A DNA stretch of 5,658 nucleotides from JBDHRG01 sp039807445 (lineage in GTDB: Bacteria > Pseudomonadota > Gammaproteobacteria > Competibacterales > Competibacteraceae). The DNA lies in NCBI GenBank assembly GCA_039807445.1, contig JBDHRG010000230.1, positions 1-5,658 on the forward strand, given 5' to 3'. Positions 5,162 to 5,658 of the stretch are shown one piece after another. Numbering within the stretch: the stretch's first letter is position 1; every line of letters begins with the position of its first letter. The notes under the pieces were generated by a model. That model saw only the letters and a list, made by a program, of their open reading frames with translations, had not been told where the DNA came from and did no database searches. The translations under genes were made by a program, and so were the position numbers.

Positions 5162-5658
5162 ATGACGGAAATCCGCGTTCCGGATATCGGCGATTTCAAG
5201 GATGTCCCGGTGATCGAAGTGCTGGTCAAGCCAGGCGACAGCGTCAAGGTCGACGACCCGCTGGTCACGCTCGAGAGCGACAAGGCGACGATGGACGTGC
5301 CCGCCTCGGCCGCCGGCGTGGTCAAGGACGTCAAGGTCAAGGTCGGCGACCGCATCGGCGAGGGTACGGTGGTCGTGGTGCTCGAAGCGGGGGCTGGGGC
5401 TGCGGCTCCCGCCGCCGCGGCTCCGGTCCCGGCTGCGGCGGTGGCCGCCGCGCCGGCCGCGACCGGCGGCGCGACCGTCGAGGTCGTGGTACCCGATATC
5501 GGCGACTTCAAGGGCGTGCCGGTGATCGAGGTGAACGTCGCGGTCGGCGACAGCGTCAGCGTCGACCAGCCGCTGATCATGCTCGAGAGCGACAAGGCGA
5601 CGATGGAAGTGCCGTCGACCGCCGCGGGTGTGGTCAAGGAGCTGCGCGTCACGGTCGG
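5162..5658 (+). CDS. aceF: Dihydrolipoamide acetyltransferase (E2), N-terminal part
   Basis: AceF is the core acetyltransferase of the pyruvate dehydrogenase complex; its lipoyl domains carry the acetyl group from E1 to CoA. Only 165 codons plus two bases are present; the right edge cuts the gene. Visible: lipoyl domain 1 at about 2-75 with the lipoylation motif LESDKATM and lipoyl lysine K41; an Ala/Pro-rich flexible linker at about 76-104; and lipoyl domain 2 from about 106, with K145 in the same LESDKATM motif. The domains are exactly 104 residues apart and very alike (PDIGDFK at 7-13 and 111-117). The peripheral subunit-binding domain, the catalytic domain and any third lipoyl domain would lie outside the window. 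The start is fixed by AGGAG 9 nt upstream and by the family N-terminus. It lies 72 bp after aceE on the same strand, a probable operon; lpd would be expected next. Confidence 0.96.
   Translation, partial: MTEIRVPDIGDFKDVPVIEVLVKPGDSVKVDDPLVTLESDKATMDVPASAAGVVKDVKVKVGDRIGEGTVVVVLEAGAGAAAPAAAAPVPAAAVAAAPAATGGATVEVVVPDIGDFKGVPVIEVNVAVGDSVSVDQPLIMLESDKATMEVPSTAAGVVKELRVTV
5269..5607 (+). repeat. Tandem lipoyl-domain coding repeat, 312-bp period
   Basis: A 27-bp stretch covering the lipoylation site is identical at 5269-5295 and 5581-5607, exactly 312 bp (104 codons) apart. The flanking domain DNA is also similar, notably around the PDIGDFK codons (5180-5200 and 5492-5512). The two copies are in phase, so recombination between them would delete or add a whole domain plus linker without a frameshift. 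Confidence 0.8.

Overview
The window reads as a stretch of chromosome from a high-GC betaproteobacterium, most plausibly of the Rhodocyclales/Zoogloeaceae type (Azoarcus, Thauera, Aromatoleum). This rests on three things: the strong G/C preference at third codon positions, the single-chain (homodimeric) pyruvate dehydrogenase E1 of gamma/beta-proteobacterial type, and a multi-lipoyl E2 directly behind it. The genus is inference; no marker gene settles it.

Layout, left to right. Positions 1-76 are a perfect tandem array of the heptamer GCTTCAC (10 full copies plus 6 bases) that probably continues past the left edge. The minus-strand gene at 60-1913 encodes a membrane-bound, DctB-like sensor histidine kinase, and its last four codons and stop lie inside that array. 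A 518-bp divergent intergenic region follows (1914-2431). Its kinase-proximal part is GC-rich and carries three compact hairpins (1929-1947, 1974-1997, 2001-2021). Its centre (about 2141-2283) is strikingly AT-rich for this genome and contains an operator-like inverted repeat, a direct repeat and an A7CCGGT7 palindrome. The aceE-proximal part looks like a transcribed leader with hairpins, one of which covers the aceE ribosome binding site. aceE (2432-5089, plus strand) is complete. After a 72-bp gap with a strong 9-bp hairpin and a clear Shine-Dalgarno sequence comes aceF (from 5162), cut by the right edge inside its second lipoyl domain.

How the genes work together. AceE (E1) decarboxylates pyruvate and reductively acetylates the lipoyl domains of AceF (E2), which passes the acetyl group to CoA. 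The third subunit (Lpd, E3) would be expected beyond the right edge. The kinase has the architecture of a C4-dicarboxylate or related organic-acid sensor (two TM segments, periplasmic double-Cache-like domain, HisKA, HATPase_c). Its response regulator is not in the window and may lie to the left. The back-to-back arrangement raises the possibility that carbon-acid sensing and pyruvate dehydrogenase expression are linked, but nothing in the sequence proves it.

The genes are ordinary. The parts worth a second look are the heptamer array overlapping the kinase 3' end and the unusually structured intergenic/leader DNA in front of aceE. I see no RNA genes, CRISPR array, insertion sequence or phage gene.
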